Shown here one piece after another: positions 7,468 through 15,209 of a DNA stretch of 34,806 bases. A program made the position numbers and the translations under genes. Numbering within the stretch: the first letter of the stretch is position 1; each line of letters begins with the position of its first letter. The notes beneath the pieces were generated by a model. The model ran no database searches. It worked only from the letters and a program-made list of their open reading frames with translations, and was not told the origin of the DNA. The stretch is from Pseudomonadota bacterium (GTDB lineage Bacteria; Pseudomonadota; Gammaproteobacteria; Pseudomonadales; Moraxellaceae): the NCBI GenBank assembly GCA_021804485.1, contig JAJZHM010000009.1, positions 1-34,806 on the forward strand. Direction: 5' to 3'.

Positions 7468-8861
7468 CAGCTGGTTTCCCGGTTTTGGCGCCAGATTGCA
7501 AGATAGGGTTCAAGCAGGGGTCGTGCCTTGATGCGTGCATCAATGACCGTCATGAATGTATAGGCACCAATCAGTTTGCGACTGACAAACATCAGTTCCT
7601 TGGGTGGTGCAGAGAAACTAACATGGGTTGCAGTACGGGCTGCCAATGCCATGGCACGGTTATGCAACCGACTCTGTGCCCAGATATAACGCTGCTGGTC
7701 ATCGAGGCAGAAGGGTTCAACATCCTCAGGTTTGGCAAAAGGTTCAATAGACAAAAATAGCAGCTTTGCAAAGCGTTCACGGCCTGAGAGGGGCATCTGG
7801 TCAAAAAAATGGAACCCTTCCATGGCCTTCAGCATGGCAGGCATGTCCCGATCGTAGGCGGCTTCCGTCAGGCTGCGCGCCAGACGCATCAGATCTTGGG
7901 GAAAATCCCGAACCGCACCAAAATCCAGACAGACGATCTGGTCAGTCTCTCGATCCGGACGAAGCCGAATCAGGTAGTTGCCAAAGTTCGGGTCGGTCTG
8001 AATCTCGCCCCAGACAAAGATCTCCCGGGCAAACAGGTCCAGTCCTGCTAGGGCCAGCGCGTTGCGCCGCTCCTGCGGCAGTGCAAGGACTTCCGGGTGG
8101 TTGATCGGTAGCCCAGGCTCAAAGCTGGTACAAAGCACATGTTCGGTGGAATATTCACTATAGACTTCCGGGACGACAAAACGGTCATCCTGAGCCAGCA
8201 GGTCATGGAAGCGACGGGTTGTTTCTGCTTCGAGCGGGTAATTGACTTCGCGGTGCATCATGGAACGGACTTCTTCCAGCCATTCCTCGAACTCACGAGT
8301 TTGTGGTGCCAGACGAGACAGTTTGATCAGATGGGTAACCATGTCCAGATCCGAATCCACAGCATCGGCCACTCCCGGATACTGGATCTTCAGGCACAAT
8401 TCGCGGCCATCCCGCCGCCGCCGTGCCCGGTGTACCTGTCCGAGCGAGGCTGCGCCCAAAGGAACGGGGTCAACGTCCAGATCATGAATCCGAGAGCCGA
8501 GTTCCTTTTGCAGGACGATATCAATGGCTTCAAAGTTTAGGGGCATGGTGGAATCATTGAGACGATGCATGGCACGGGTGATTTCATCGGGCAGATAGTG
8601 TTCCCCATAAAGCGCCATCATTTGGCCAATCTTGACGATACTACCCTTCAGCTTGCCAAGTTCATCTACCAGATATTCTGCCTGACGCGACATGGCCTCT
8701 CGCCGTTTTAGCTGGCGTGTTTCTGGCTCGGAGAACATCGAACCCGCTGAGGCAGCTGCAAGACGGGCACCTGCAACCAGACCGGCTTTGACCAGAGTAT
8801 AACGGCGTTCAAGAGCCCGGGTCTTGACGCGGTGAAGGGAGCCAGAAGATGAGTCGTTCAT
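7467..8861 (-). CDS. ABC1/AarF (UbiB/ADCK) family atypical kinase
   Basis: A 464-residue atypical protein-kinase-like protein. It shows the family's KxGQ motif (VKIGQMM), the Ala-rich loop that replaces the Gly-rich loop (PLGAASLGQVHRA), the ATP-binding lysine (LCLKIQYPGV), the catalytic-loop equivalent QTDPNFGNYL and the metal-binding CLDFGAVRDF. Family members (UbiB, COQ8) support ubiquinone biosynthesis or lipid-linked processes, acting more as ATPases than protein kinases. It lacks the clear C-terminal pair of membrane helices of E. coli UbiB and is not beside ubiE or ubiJ, so I do not call it ubiB. It is the first gene of the aarF-asnB pair and divergent from fumA. No strong Shine-Dalgarno precedes ATG 8861. 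Confidence 0.85.
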   Translation of the reverse strand: MNDSSSGSLHRVKTRALERRYTLVKAGLVAGARLAAASAGSMFSEPETRQLKRREAMSRQAEYLVDELGKLKGSIVKIGQMMALYGEHYLPDEITRAMHRLNDSTMPLNFEAIDIVLQKELGSRIHDLDVDPVPLGAASLGQVHRARRRRDGRELCLKIQYPGVADAVDSDLDMVTHLIKLSRLAPQTREFEEWLEEVRSMMHREVNYPLEAETTRRFHDLLAQDDRFVVPEVYSEYSTEHVLCTSFEPGLPINHPEVLALPQERRNALALAGLDLFAREIFVWGEIQTDPNFGNYLIRLRPDRETDQIVCLDFGAVRDFPQDLMRLARSLTEAAYDRDMPAMLKAMEGFHFFDQMPLSGRERFAKLLFLSIEPFAKPEDVEPFCLDDQQRYIWAQSRLHNRAMALAARTATHVSFSAPPKELMFVSRKLIGAYTFMTVIDARIKARPLLEPYLAIWRQNRETS

Positions 8862-8910
8862 GGTGGCAGTGTCAGGTCCTGTACAGGTCAGATCGGCCTA
8901 TTGTACCCGA

Positions 8911-8940
8911 TTAGACCGAGATGTTCAGTGGAGTTATACT
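8911..8940 (+). promoter_or_regulatory. Possible sigma70 promoter of the fumarase gene
   Basis: TTAGAC (8911-8916), an 18-bp spacer and TATACT (8935-8940) lie 33 bases before the fumA start. The -10 is good and the -35 is poor. Confidence 0.35.
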
Positions 8941-8973
8941 TATGCTCCGTTCAATTAATGGATCGAGGCCCGC

Positions 8974-10488
8974 ATGACCGTCATTAAGCGAGAAGATCTG
9001 GTGCAGAGTGTGGCAGATGCCCTGCAGTACATCTCCTATTATCACCCCCTGGATTTCATTCAGGCGGTTCACCGTGCTTACGAGGCTGAGGAAAGCCCGG
9101 CAGCGCGTGATGCCATGGCACAGATTCTGATTAACTCCCGCATGTGCGCAATGGGTCATCGTCCGATCTGCCAAGATACTGGTATTGTGACTGTTTTTCT
9201 CAAAATCGGTATGAATGTCCGTTTTGATTTTTCCTGTTCCATTGATGAGGTCATCAATGAGGGTGTTCGGCGTGCCTATCTTTTTCCGGACAATGTCCTG
9301 CGTGCATCGATCCTCATGGATCCCGCCGGAGCTCGCAAGAATACCCGAGATAATACCCCTGCCGTGATTCATCACCAATTGGTCCCGGGTGATCAGCTTG
9401 ATGTCACCGTTGCCGCCAAGGGGGGCGGTTCTGAAAACAAATCGAAAATGGTGATGCTTAATCCCTCTGATTCGATTGTTGACTGGGTTCTGAAAACCGT
9501 TCCAACCATGGGGGCGGGGTGGTGTCCACCGGGCATGTTGGGCATTGGTATTGGCGGAACAGCTGAAAAAGCGATGCTGCTGGCCAAGGAGTCATTGATG
9601 GATCCGGTGGACATCGATGAATTACGTCAGCGTGGTCCGTCGAACCGCATTGAGGAACTTCGTCTAGAACTGCATGAGAAGGTCAATGCCCTTGGTATCG
9701 GGGCCCAAGGATTGGGTGGATTGACCACAGTGGTTGATGTCAAGATCCTTGATTATCCGACCCATGCGGCATCCCTGCCGGTGGCGATGATTCCTAACTG
9801 TGCTGCTACCCGCCATGTTCACTTCCATCTGGATGGAACAGGCGTTGCCGAGTTGCCGGTCCCGCGTCTGGAGGACTGGCCGGAAGTCAGCTGGCAAACC
9901 GACCGGGCGCGAAGAATCAACCTCGATACAATCACAGCCGAGGAGGTACGGACCCTGAAATCCGGCGAGACCTTGCTGTTGTCTGGAACCTTGCTGACCG
10001 GGCGTGATGCCGCCCACAAACGTATGATTGACCTGTTGTCCCGGGGTGAACCCTTGCCAGTTGATTTGCATGGCAAGTTCATTTACTACGTTGGTCCGGT
10101 TGATCCAGTACGTGATGAAGTCGTTGGGCCTGCTGGTCCCACAACCGCTACCCGTATGGATAAATTCACCGAGACCATTCTGGCCCAGACGGGTCTGCTC
10201 GGTATGATCGGTAAGTCGGAACGGGGGCCAGTCGCCATCGAGGCCATCCGCCGTCATCAGGCAGTTTATCTTATGGCGGTGGGTGGTGCAGCCTATCTGG
10301 TCTCCAAAGCCATCCGCAAAGCCCGTGTGTTGGCCTTTGAAGATCTGGGTATGGAAGCCATATACGAGTTTGTGGTTGAGGATATGCCGGTGACGGTTGC
10401 GGTCGATAGTTCAGGCGAGTCGGTTCACTTGACAGCACCCAAGATATGGCAGGCTAAAATCGGTAAGATTCCACTTCAATCCAGCTAA
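8974..10488 (+). CDS. fumA: Class I (iron-sulphur) fumarate hydratase
   Basis: A 504-residue single-chain class I fumarase that interconverts fumarate and malate in the TCA cycle using a [4Fe-4S] cluster. The three cluster cysteines are visible at Cys66 (HRPICQDTG), Cys184 (GAGWCPPG) and Cys276 (IPNCAATRH). The N-terminal alpha half is followed by the beta half (LLSGTLLTGRDAAHKRM...DLHGKFIYYVGPV...GPTTATRMD). The length fits the fused FumA/FumB type. ATG 8974 follows a weak GGATCGAGG site. It is a single gene divergent from aarF, with a hairpin just after its stop. Class I enzymes are oxygen-sensitive; a class II FumC may exist elsewhere in the genome. Confidence 0.93.
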   Translation: MTVIKREDLVQSVADALQYISYYHPLDFIQAVHRAYEAEESPAARDAMAQILINSRMCAMGHRPICQDTGIVTVFLKIGMNVRFDFSCSIDEVINEGVRRAYLFPDNVLRASILMDPAGARKNTRDNTPAVIHHQLVPGDQLDVTVAAKGGGSENKSKMVMLNPSDSIVDWVLKTVPTMGAGWCPPGMLGIGIGGTAEKAMLLAKESLMDPVDIDELRQRGPSNRIEELRLELHEKVNALGIGAQGLGGLTTVVDVKILDYPTHAASLPVAMIPNCAATRHVHFHLDGTGVAELPVPRLEDWPEVSWQTDRARRINLDTITAEEVRTLKSGETLLLSGTLLTGRDAAHKRMIDLLSRGEPLPVDLHGKFIYYVGPVDPVRDEVVGPAGPTTATRMDKFTETILAQTGLLGMIGKSERGPVAIEAIRRHQAVYLMAVGGAAYLVSKAIRKARVLAFEDLGMEAIYEFVVEDMPVTVAVDSSGESVHLTAPKIWQAKIGKIPLQSS

Positions 10489-10499
10489 TTTGTCCCCAA

Positions 10500-10529
10500 C
10501 GACAGGGATGCTCGCTAGCGCCCCTGTCG
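10500..10529 (+). terminator. Hairpin after fumA
   Basis: CGACAGGG (10500-10507) pairs exactly with CCCTGTCG (10522-10529) across a 14-base loop, 11 bases after the fumA stop. There is no strong T-run, so it may act as a weak or factor-assisted terminator. Confidence 0.4.
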
Positions 10530-10885
10530 ACCTTGTTGATGCAATTTTCATTCGGGTGATTAGCGTCGTGTTGTTGCCCTGAGGTACCAGCAAGCCCAGA
10601 ATCAATTAAACCACAGATGCTCGAGGGGATGTGTTCCGCGCCCTGATGCTGGAATTGAAGCTGAATATCTTTTGGTGGACGCAGGGTTTGCAACCACGCA
10701 GGTTCTTATTATTGACGCAAAACCATTCGAAGAGGTTGGGGTCGGGCTCGGGCATGAGCTTTTTGCAGAAGCCATATGCGACGGCCCAAAGGGAAGGTGA
10801 AGACGAATAATCCCCTTCCTTTCAAAGGCCCAATTCATTTCAGGGGTTCCGTGCAAGTGGCAGTCGCAGACTGCGGGCGGGGAGG
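10530..10885. other. Decayed intergenic DNA
   Basis: No intact gene. A minus-strand frame around 10630-10820 reads GDYSSSPSLWAVAYGFCKKLMPEPDPN... and a plus-strand frame reads AEYLLVDAGFATTQVLIIDAKPFEEV..., each for 40-60 residues without a supported start. I recognise neither. Together with the truncated gene that follows, this looks like worn-down accessory DNA. Confidence 0.4.
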
Positions 10886-11332
10886 ATGTCAACAAAAACT
10901 GATACCACAAGATCATTGACAACTACTGAGGTGATTGCCCTGCCGACCTCCGTGTCGAAGATTGAGGGTGGCGCACAAGTCCTCACGCCGTTACGAACGC
11001 GTCACCGCGATATTTGGGACATCGCGTGGCTGTTGTCTCGTGGTGCCAAGATTGATCCAGCCATGGCCATAGCCAAGGTCGCCGACTACGGAATTAAAGA
11101 CTATCGTGCGCTGCTGGACAAGGCAGTCGATGAGATGCCGGCGCTTGTCGGCAGCGGGGACTTTGAGCGCCAGATGAAGCGCTTCGTGGCAGCCGGAACC
11201 CATGCCCGCCTGTTCCAAGCACAAGGGTGGGAGGCCCACTTCGTCGAGTCGGTCAACAGCCAGCTTGCCGAAGTAGCCAAAGCCTTGGACTTGGCGGCGG
11301 AGGAAGATACCAAGCTAAAGACTGCCAAGTGA
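10886..11332 (+). pseudogene. C-terminal remnant of an AbiEii-type nucleotidyltransferase
   Basis: The 148-residue frame matches what I know of the C-terminal half of AbiEii/AbiGii toxin-family proteins: RHRDIWDIAWLLSRGA (the RD-x-x-D helix) followed by a helical tail ending near DFERQMKRFV...VNSQLAEVAKAL. The N-terminal catalytic half with the GG...DxD signature is absent both in the frame and upstream. The first 35 residues (MSTKTDTTRSLTTTEV...) do not look like the family core, so the piece probably arose by deletion. A start at ATG 10886 behind GGGGAGG could still let it be translated. The family call rests on one short motif and the helical pattern. Confidence 0.5.
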
Positions 11333-11333
11333 T

Positions 11334-11579
11334 ATGGATCTTCCCGCTGACCCATATCTCGGCGTAATCGAATGCCACCCGCTCGGTGGCCTCGATGTTT
11401 TACTGCTAGGCAACAAATTTGATCTTAGAGTTTCTGCAGGATCACCATATTTAAAAATCAGTCGTCTGAAATTCCTGATCCATGTAAATGTGCTGCCATC
11501 TCCAGAACAGATGCGGATTTTTGTCACGGGACTTGGGGTCAAGAACAATGGCAGAAAATTTGGTTTCACCGAGTTGTAA
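11334..11579 (+). CDS. Hypothetical 81-residue ORF, doubtful
   Basis: The ORF starts two bases after the stop of the AbiEii-like remnant and reads MDLPADPYLGVIECHPLGGLDVLLLGNKFDL... I recognise no domain, signal peptide or membrane segment. There is no clear Shine-Dalgarno and there are competing frames on the other strand. It is listed only because the tight spacing could mean coupling to the remnant; it may be noise in decayed DNA. Confidence 0.2.
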   Translation: MDLPADPYLGVIECHPLGGLDVLLLGNKFDLRVSAGSPYLKISRLKFLIHVNVLPSPEQMRIFVTGLGVKNNGRKFGFTEL

Positions 11580-11902
11580 GTGATCAGAAATAACGTTGTA
11601 CCTATGATTTTCGTTGACCGAAGTTTTACTGGGATATCTCCCTTACAACCGCAGATTAATAGTGCAGCATTGGCAACTGCACAGGAAGTTGAAAATATCG
11701 TGTAAGGCCGTTTGGTTTCTTAAACACATGCTGATGGATACAATGAAGCAACCGAAAAATCCCCCTGGGTGTTCCGTGTAATGCTTTGTTGTTGCTGTGT
11801 GAATTTCGGGAACTTCAGACCATATTCCGAGTCCTACGTGATAAGCGCGATGTGTTCGAAAAACACCCACGCTAAACCTGAATATAACCTGGAGTACACG
11901 TT
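11580..11902. other. Non-coding stretch upstream of the small secreted protein gene
   Basis: About 320 bases with no ORF that I can support. The last part should hold the promoter of the gene at 11903, but I cannot place a convincing -35/-10 pair. The minus-strand ORF at 11643-11870 has no recognisable features. Confidence 0.4.
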
Positions 11903-12214
11903 ATGAACATTCGCAATACACTGATCGCTTTGCTGGTTATGAGTTCATTGACCGCTATCTCTGCAGAAGCTGCTGAGCCGGTTGCAGCAGCTCCGGTTGC
12001 ATCTTTGGCACAGGCCGCTGCTGCTAAACCGGCAGTCAAGCATGCACACGTAGTTGTCCGTCATCACCATGCCAAGGCCCGTCATGGCCGTATCGTTGGC
12101 AAGTCCCTGGCTGCTCGCAAGGCAGGATCGGCGAGCAGGGCTGGGGTAGGCAAAAAGGTTGTGATGGTCAAAAAGGGTGCTCTGAGCGCCAAGACTGAAG
12201 CCCGGAAATCCTGA
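11903..12214 (+). CDS. Small secreted Ala/Lys/His-rich basic protein, function unknown
   Basis: 103 residues. It starts with a good Sec signal peptide (MNIRNTLIALLVMSSLTAISAEA, cleavage probably near AEA-AE), so the mature part is about 80 residues in the periplasm or outside. The mature part is rich in Ala at first, then very basic with a His cluster (VVVRHHHAKARHGR) and many Lys/Arg. The overall style recalls acid-shock proteins of the Asr type and other small basic periplasmic proteins, but I see no diagnostic motif. ATG 11903 follows ACCTGGAG with usual spacing. It is monocistronic, with a hairpin after its stop. The real function is unknown. Confidence 0.65.
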   Translation: MNIRNTLIALLVMSSLTAISAEAAEPVAAAPVASLAQAAAAKPAVKHAHVVVRHHHAKARHGRIVGKSLAARKAGSASRAGVGKKVVMVKKGALSAKTEARKS

Positions 12215-12225
12215 TGAAATCGGCC

Positions 12226-12255
12226 TGGCGGGCGATCAACCAAGATTGCCTGCCA
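12226..12255. terminator. Hairpin between two convergent genes
   Basis: TGGCGGGCGATC (12226-12237) and GATTGCCTGCCA (12244-12255) form a 12-bp stem with two G-U pairs and a 6-base loop. It lies 11 bases after the secreted-protein stop and just beyond the end of the convergent PstS-like gene, so it may serve both. T-runs are weak on both sides. Confidence 0.5.
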
Positions 12256-12266
12256 CTCTGTATTCC

Positions 12267-12695
12267 TTAGGGTGTTTTCAGGACAAAGAGCACATGTACA
12301 TCCGTAGTGACTTCCTGGACAGGGAGAAATCCGATAGCTGAGGCATTCTGCCGGACAGCCTGGAGCATAGCATGGGTGTCAGGCAGGATTCTTGGGGGTG
12401 TGGCCTGTCCTGAGAAAAGCAGTTGGGCCCAGTAACTGTTGATTTGGGCGAGTGGTTTGCCGGTAAGGGCGTGGTAAAATGCCTCCCTTAGGGGTTGTGT
12501 GCCGCGCAGGTCCATAGGCATGGGAATTTCATTGTTGGGAAGGGTCAGCAGCCGGCCGGTATAGATGTCCATGATTTCGGATCGTCCAAGCGCACCCAGC
12601 ACGCTGTGATTGCTGACCACGACCGCAACATCTGACCACACGTTTGGTGTGGTCAGTATCATCCCTGCCAGTAGTGAGCCAATCCAGCAACGCAT
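12267..12695 (-). CDS. Minimal PstS-like periplasmic phosphate-binding family protein
   Basis: About 142 residues with a signal peptide (MRCWIGSLLAGMILTTPNVWS) and a short PBP-like domain. The segments DIYTGR, PMPMDLRG, REAFYHALTGKPLAQINSYWAQLLFSGQ and AIGFLP resemble the small single-domain 'phosphate ABC transporter substrate-binding' proteins often found in proteobacteria. It is about half the size of true PstS, and no pst transport genes are nearby, so a classical transport role is doubtful. The track begins at 12881 inside the upstream gene; ATG 12695 has AGAGGAC just before it and gives the signal peptide. It lies 68 bases after the acyl-CoA synthetase on the same strand. Confidence 0.7.
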   Translation of the reverse strand: MRCWIGSLLAGMILTTPNVWSDVAVVVSNHSVLGALGRSEIMDIYTGRLLTLPNNEIPMPMDLRGTQPLREAFYHALTGKPLAQINSYWAQLLFSGQATPPRILPDTHAMLQAVRQNASAIGFLPVQEVTTDVHVLFVLKTP

Positions 12696-12762
12696 TAGTC
12701 CTCTTTCCCCACCTGACAGAGTCCATGCGAACGAACCATGACCAAGGCCATGAATGCGTCCA

Positions 12763-14595
12763 TCAGAAACGATAATGCCCCTCAACAATGTTAGTATAGA
12801 TCTCTTCAGTGAGTTCGGTGTACGTGTGGGTGCCGGGCAAACAGACCAGCAATGGGTCTCCCTGAACTTTTGATGGTTCAAAACCCTCTTTTTTCAGGTT
12901 GACTTTCTGGTACTTGAAGGTTCCCGTTGTTTCCATCTTTTTCATGAGTCGCAGAAAAACCGGAACGGCAAACGGGGGCAGTTCCTTACGCAGGTATTCG
13001 TACAACATGGCATAGTCAATGTGGTGAATGCCTTCACGTGGGGTAATGGCAGCCATGCCGGCTCGGCCATTGGTTCCAGGAATTTCAACCCCATAAACGA
13101 CAGCATCGACCAACTGGCCAAATACTCCCATGATGTTTTCTACTTCGGTGGTAGAAACATTCTCGCCTTTCCAGCGGAAAGTGTCTCCGGTTCGATCGAC
13201 AAACTGGGCATGCCGGAAGCCGATATCCCTTAACAGATCGCCAGTGTTAAAGTAACGGTCGCCTTTGGCAAAGACATCGCGCAGGATGCAGGCTTCATTT
13301 TTGGCAGGATCGGTATAGCCATCAAAGGGCGTTTTGTCGGTGATTTCGGCAATCAGCAGTCCGGCCTCACCAGGCTGGACTTTACGCATGAACCCGTCCG
13401 GACCACGTGCTGGTTGTTCACTGTCCTTGTCATAGGCAACGATGCAGTAGGGCATGGGTGAAAAACCGACGGTATTGTCAAAATTGAAGATGTTGGTAAA
13501 GCCAACATTGCCTTCACTGGAAGCGTAAAGTTCCAGTACTTCTTCAATGCCGAAGCGCTGTTTGAACGGTTTCCAGATGCCGGGACGAAGTCCATTGCCA
13601 ATGATTTTACGTACCTTGTGCTCGCGGTCCATCTCACTGGCGGGCAGTTCCATCAGGTAGCGGCAGAGTTCACCAACGTAACCAAAACTGGTGGCATTGT
13701 AGCGGCGGATATCGTTCCAGAATTCACGGGCAGAGAATTTGCGCCGGATGGCAATGCCTGCTGATCCAGCAATACAGGAGCCCCAGCAGACGACCATGGC
13801 AGTAGCGTGGTACATCGGCATGGTGGTGTACAGCACATCATGCTTGCCAAAGCGGACGGTGGTTAATCCAAAAGCACCGTACGCTTTCATCCAGCGTCCA
13901 TGAGTGAAGATGGCAGCTTTGGGCAGACCCGTTGTTCCCGAGGTATAGACGTAGAAAAGTCCATCGTTGCGGTGTATGTGCTTTGAAGTTGCCGGATTGA
14001 AGACAGGCATGTGTTCAATGGCTGCTTGCAGGTTAATGGTACCCTCTGGCTCCTGACCAGGTTGCTCGTGGACATTCTGGTCGGCAAACCAGTAAACGGT
14101 ACCCTGTTCAATAGCCAGACTGGCATGAACTTCCCGGAATGGAGTTATCAGTTCATCACCAACGATGACCGCACGTGGTTTGACCAGATTGATCGAGTGC
14201 GTCAGAACCCGGTCACGCTGTGAGGTGTTCACCAGTGCTGCGACGACACCGATTTTGGCCAGACCAACAACGGTCGCTAGCAGCTCGGGACGATTTTCAA
14301 TGAATACGGCGACGACATCGCCCTTGGCGAAGCCTTGGGCAAGAAAATAATGGGCAATTCGGTTCGACCACTGGTTAAACTGGGTGTAGGTGTGGCGCTG
14401 ATCCTGATAGAGGACGGCCGCACCATGCGGATTGTGACGAGCTGCCTGTTCGATCGCCCATCCAAGGCCAACGGTTTTCTGCGGGTCGGTATCATTACTG
14501 ATGCGTAAGCCTTTCAGCATGGTGGGCAGGTGTGGAAGTATGCTGGTTGCTTTGCGTGCAACCTGGGCAAGCGTAATCACATCGTCATGGCTCAT
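12763..14595 (-). CDS. Long-chain acyl-CoA synthetase of the FATP/FadD6 type
   Basis: A 610-residue ANL-superfamily enzyme that activates fatty acids to acyl-CoA through an acyl-AMP. The AMP-binding P-loop YVYTSGTTGLPKAAIFTHGR lies near residue 215. Later motifs are YFNTGDLLRD and DRTGDTFRWKGENVSTTEVE, the latter being the form typical of the very-long-chain/FATP subgroup, and the C-terminal lysine region is METTGTFKYQK. The N-terminus has no signal peptide. ATG 14595 lies about 160 bases after a strong candidate promoter, leaving a long leader. The PstS-like gene follows on the same strand and may be co-transcribed. Likely role: fatty acid uptake and activation for beta-oxidation or lipid synthesis; chain-length preference cannot be read. 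Confidence 0.88.
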   Translation of the reverse strand: MSHDDVITLAQVARKATSILPHLPTMLKGLRISNDTDPQKTVGLGWAIEQAARHNPHGAAVLYQDQRHTYTQFNQWSNRIAHYFLAQGFAKGDVVAVFIENRPELLATVVGLAKIGVVAALVNTSQRDRVLTHSINLVKPRAVIVGDELITPFREVHASLAIEQGTVYWFADQNVHEQPGQEPEGTINLQAAIEHMPVFNPATSKHIHRNDGLFYVYTSGTTGLPKAAIFTHGRWMKAYGAFGLTTVRFGKHDVLYTTMPMYHATAMVVCWGSCIAGSAGIAIRRKFSAREFWNDIRRYNATSFGYVGELCRYLMELPASEMDREHKVRKIIGNGLRPGIWKPFKQRFGIEEVLELYASSEGNVGFTNIFNFDNTVGFSPMPYCIVAYDKDSEQPARGPDGFMRKVQPGEAGLLIAEITDKTPFDGYTDPAKNEACILRDVFAKGDRYFNTGDLLRDIGFRHAQFVDRTGDTFRWKGENVSTTEVENIMGVFGQLVDAVVYGVEIPGTNGRAGMAAITPREGIHHIDYAMLYEYLRKELPPFAVPVFLRLMKKMETTGTFKYQKVNLKKEGFEPSKVQGDPLLVCLPGTHTYTELTEEIYTNIVEGHYRF

Positions 14596-14760
14596 GGCGA
14601 TCCTCGTTGGTTATGGGGCGTAACAGAGAGTCCGGTTGTGCTCGACAGGTCTTTTATGACTGATCTCAGCACAATTGAAGACAAAAAAAGTCCTTGGCGC
14701 TGCTGTTCGCCCATGGGCATCAGATCGTACTTGAAGGCTTGGAGTCGTTGCATGCGCGTT

Positions 14761-14789
14761 AGTATAGTTTGCTCCATAGGCAATGACAA
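14761..14789 (-). promoter_or_regulatory. Sigma70 promoter of the acyl-CoA synthetase gene
   Basis: On the minus strand TTGTCA (14789-14784), an exact 17-bp spacer and TATACT (14766-14761) match consensus at 5 of 6 bases each. Transcription would start near 14754, giving a leader of about 160 bases before ATG 14595. Confidence 0.6.
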
Positions 14790-15107
14790 CGATATTTGAC
14801 CCAGCGTACCAGTTCTGGAATATGTGGTGGAATATCCGCATGAGGGGTGCGAGACCCGAAAAAGATTCAGAGAACCGGTTTTTCTAATTTTTGTAACATT
14901 ACCAATCTGACTCAGAGAGTTACTTGTCATCCGGCTTGTGCGGCGCGAGGAATGTTTCCAGTTCGTTCAGGGCTGGTGGTCTCAGGACAAACCTTGGTTC
15001 TGATTAGGGCTTGTGGCAAAAGCGGGCGATGTCTGTTCTGGTATGAAAATGTAGTGAAGATTGCCTTCCTTCTTGCACTCGATCAATTTTTTTTTACTGA
15101 ACCGGTC
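14790..15107. other. Intergenic DNA between two divergent genes
   Basis: About 320 bases separate the minus-strand promoter from the icd promoter region. The listed ORFs (14592-14930, 14611-14841, 14847-15125) have no supported start or recognisable domain. A T9 run (15087-15095) lies just before the icd -10. I see no riboswitch or small RNA that I can defend. Confidence 0.4.
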
Positions 15108-15113
15108 TATACT
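15108..15113 (+). promoter_or_regulatory. Candidate -10 box of the icd promoter
   Basis: TATACT is a good -10 about 97 bases before the icd start. No matching -35 is visible at 16-18 bp (the site is T-rich), so it may need an activator or the T-tract as an UP-like element. Confidence 0.35.
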
Positions 15114-15209
15114 GTCGCTGTCTGAGGGGTGCGGCATAGCTCCTCGTGTTCTGCTGTTTTTTGCACATCCATCATCGTTACAAACGTTTAACCAGGGAGT
15201 ACCAAACTA

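Noticed and set aside
7467-8861. Naming the AarF-like gene ubiB
   Set aside because: The kinase motifs fit the family, but the ubiquinone gene context and the C-terminal membrane helices of UbiB are not seen.
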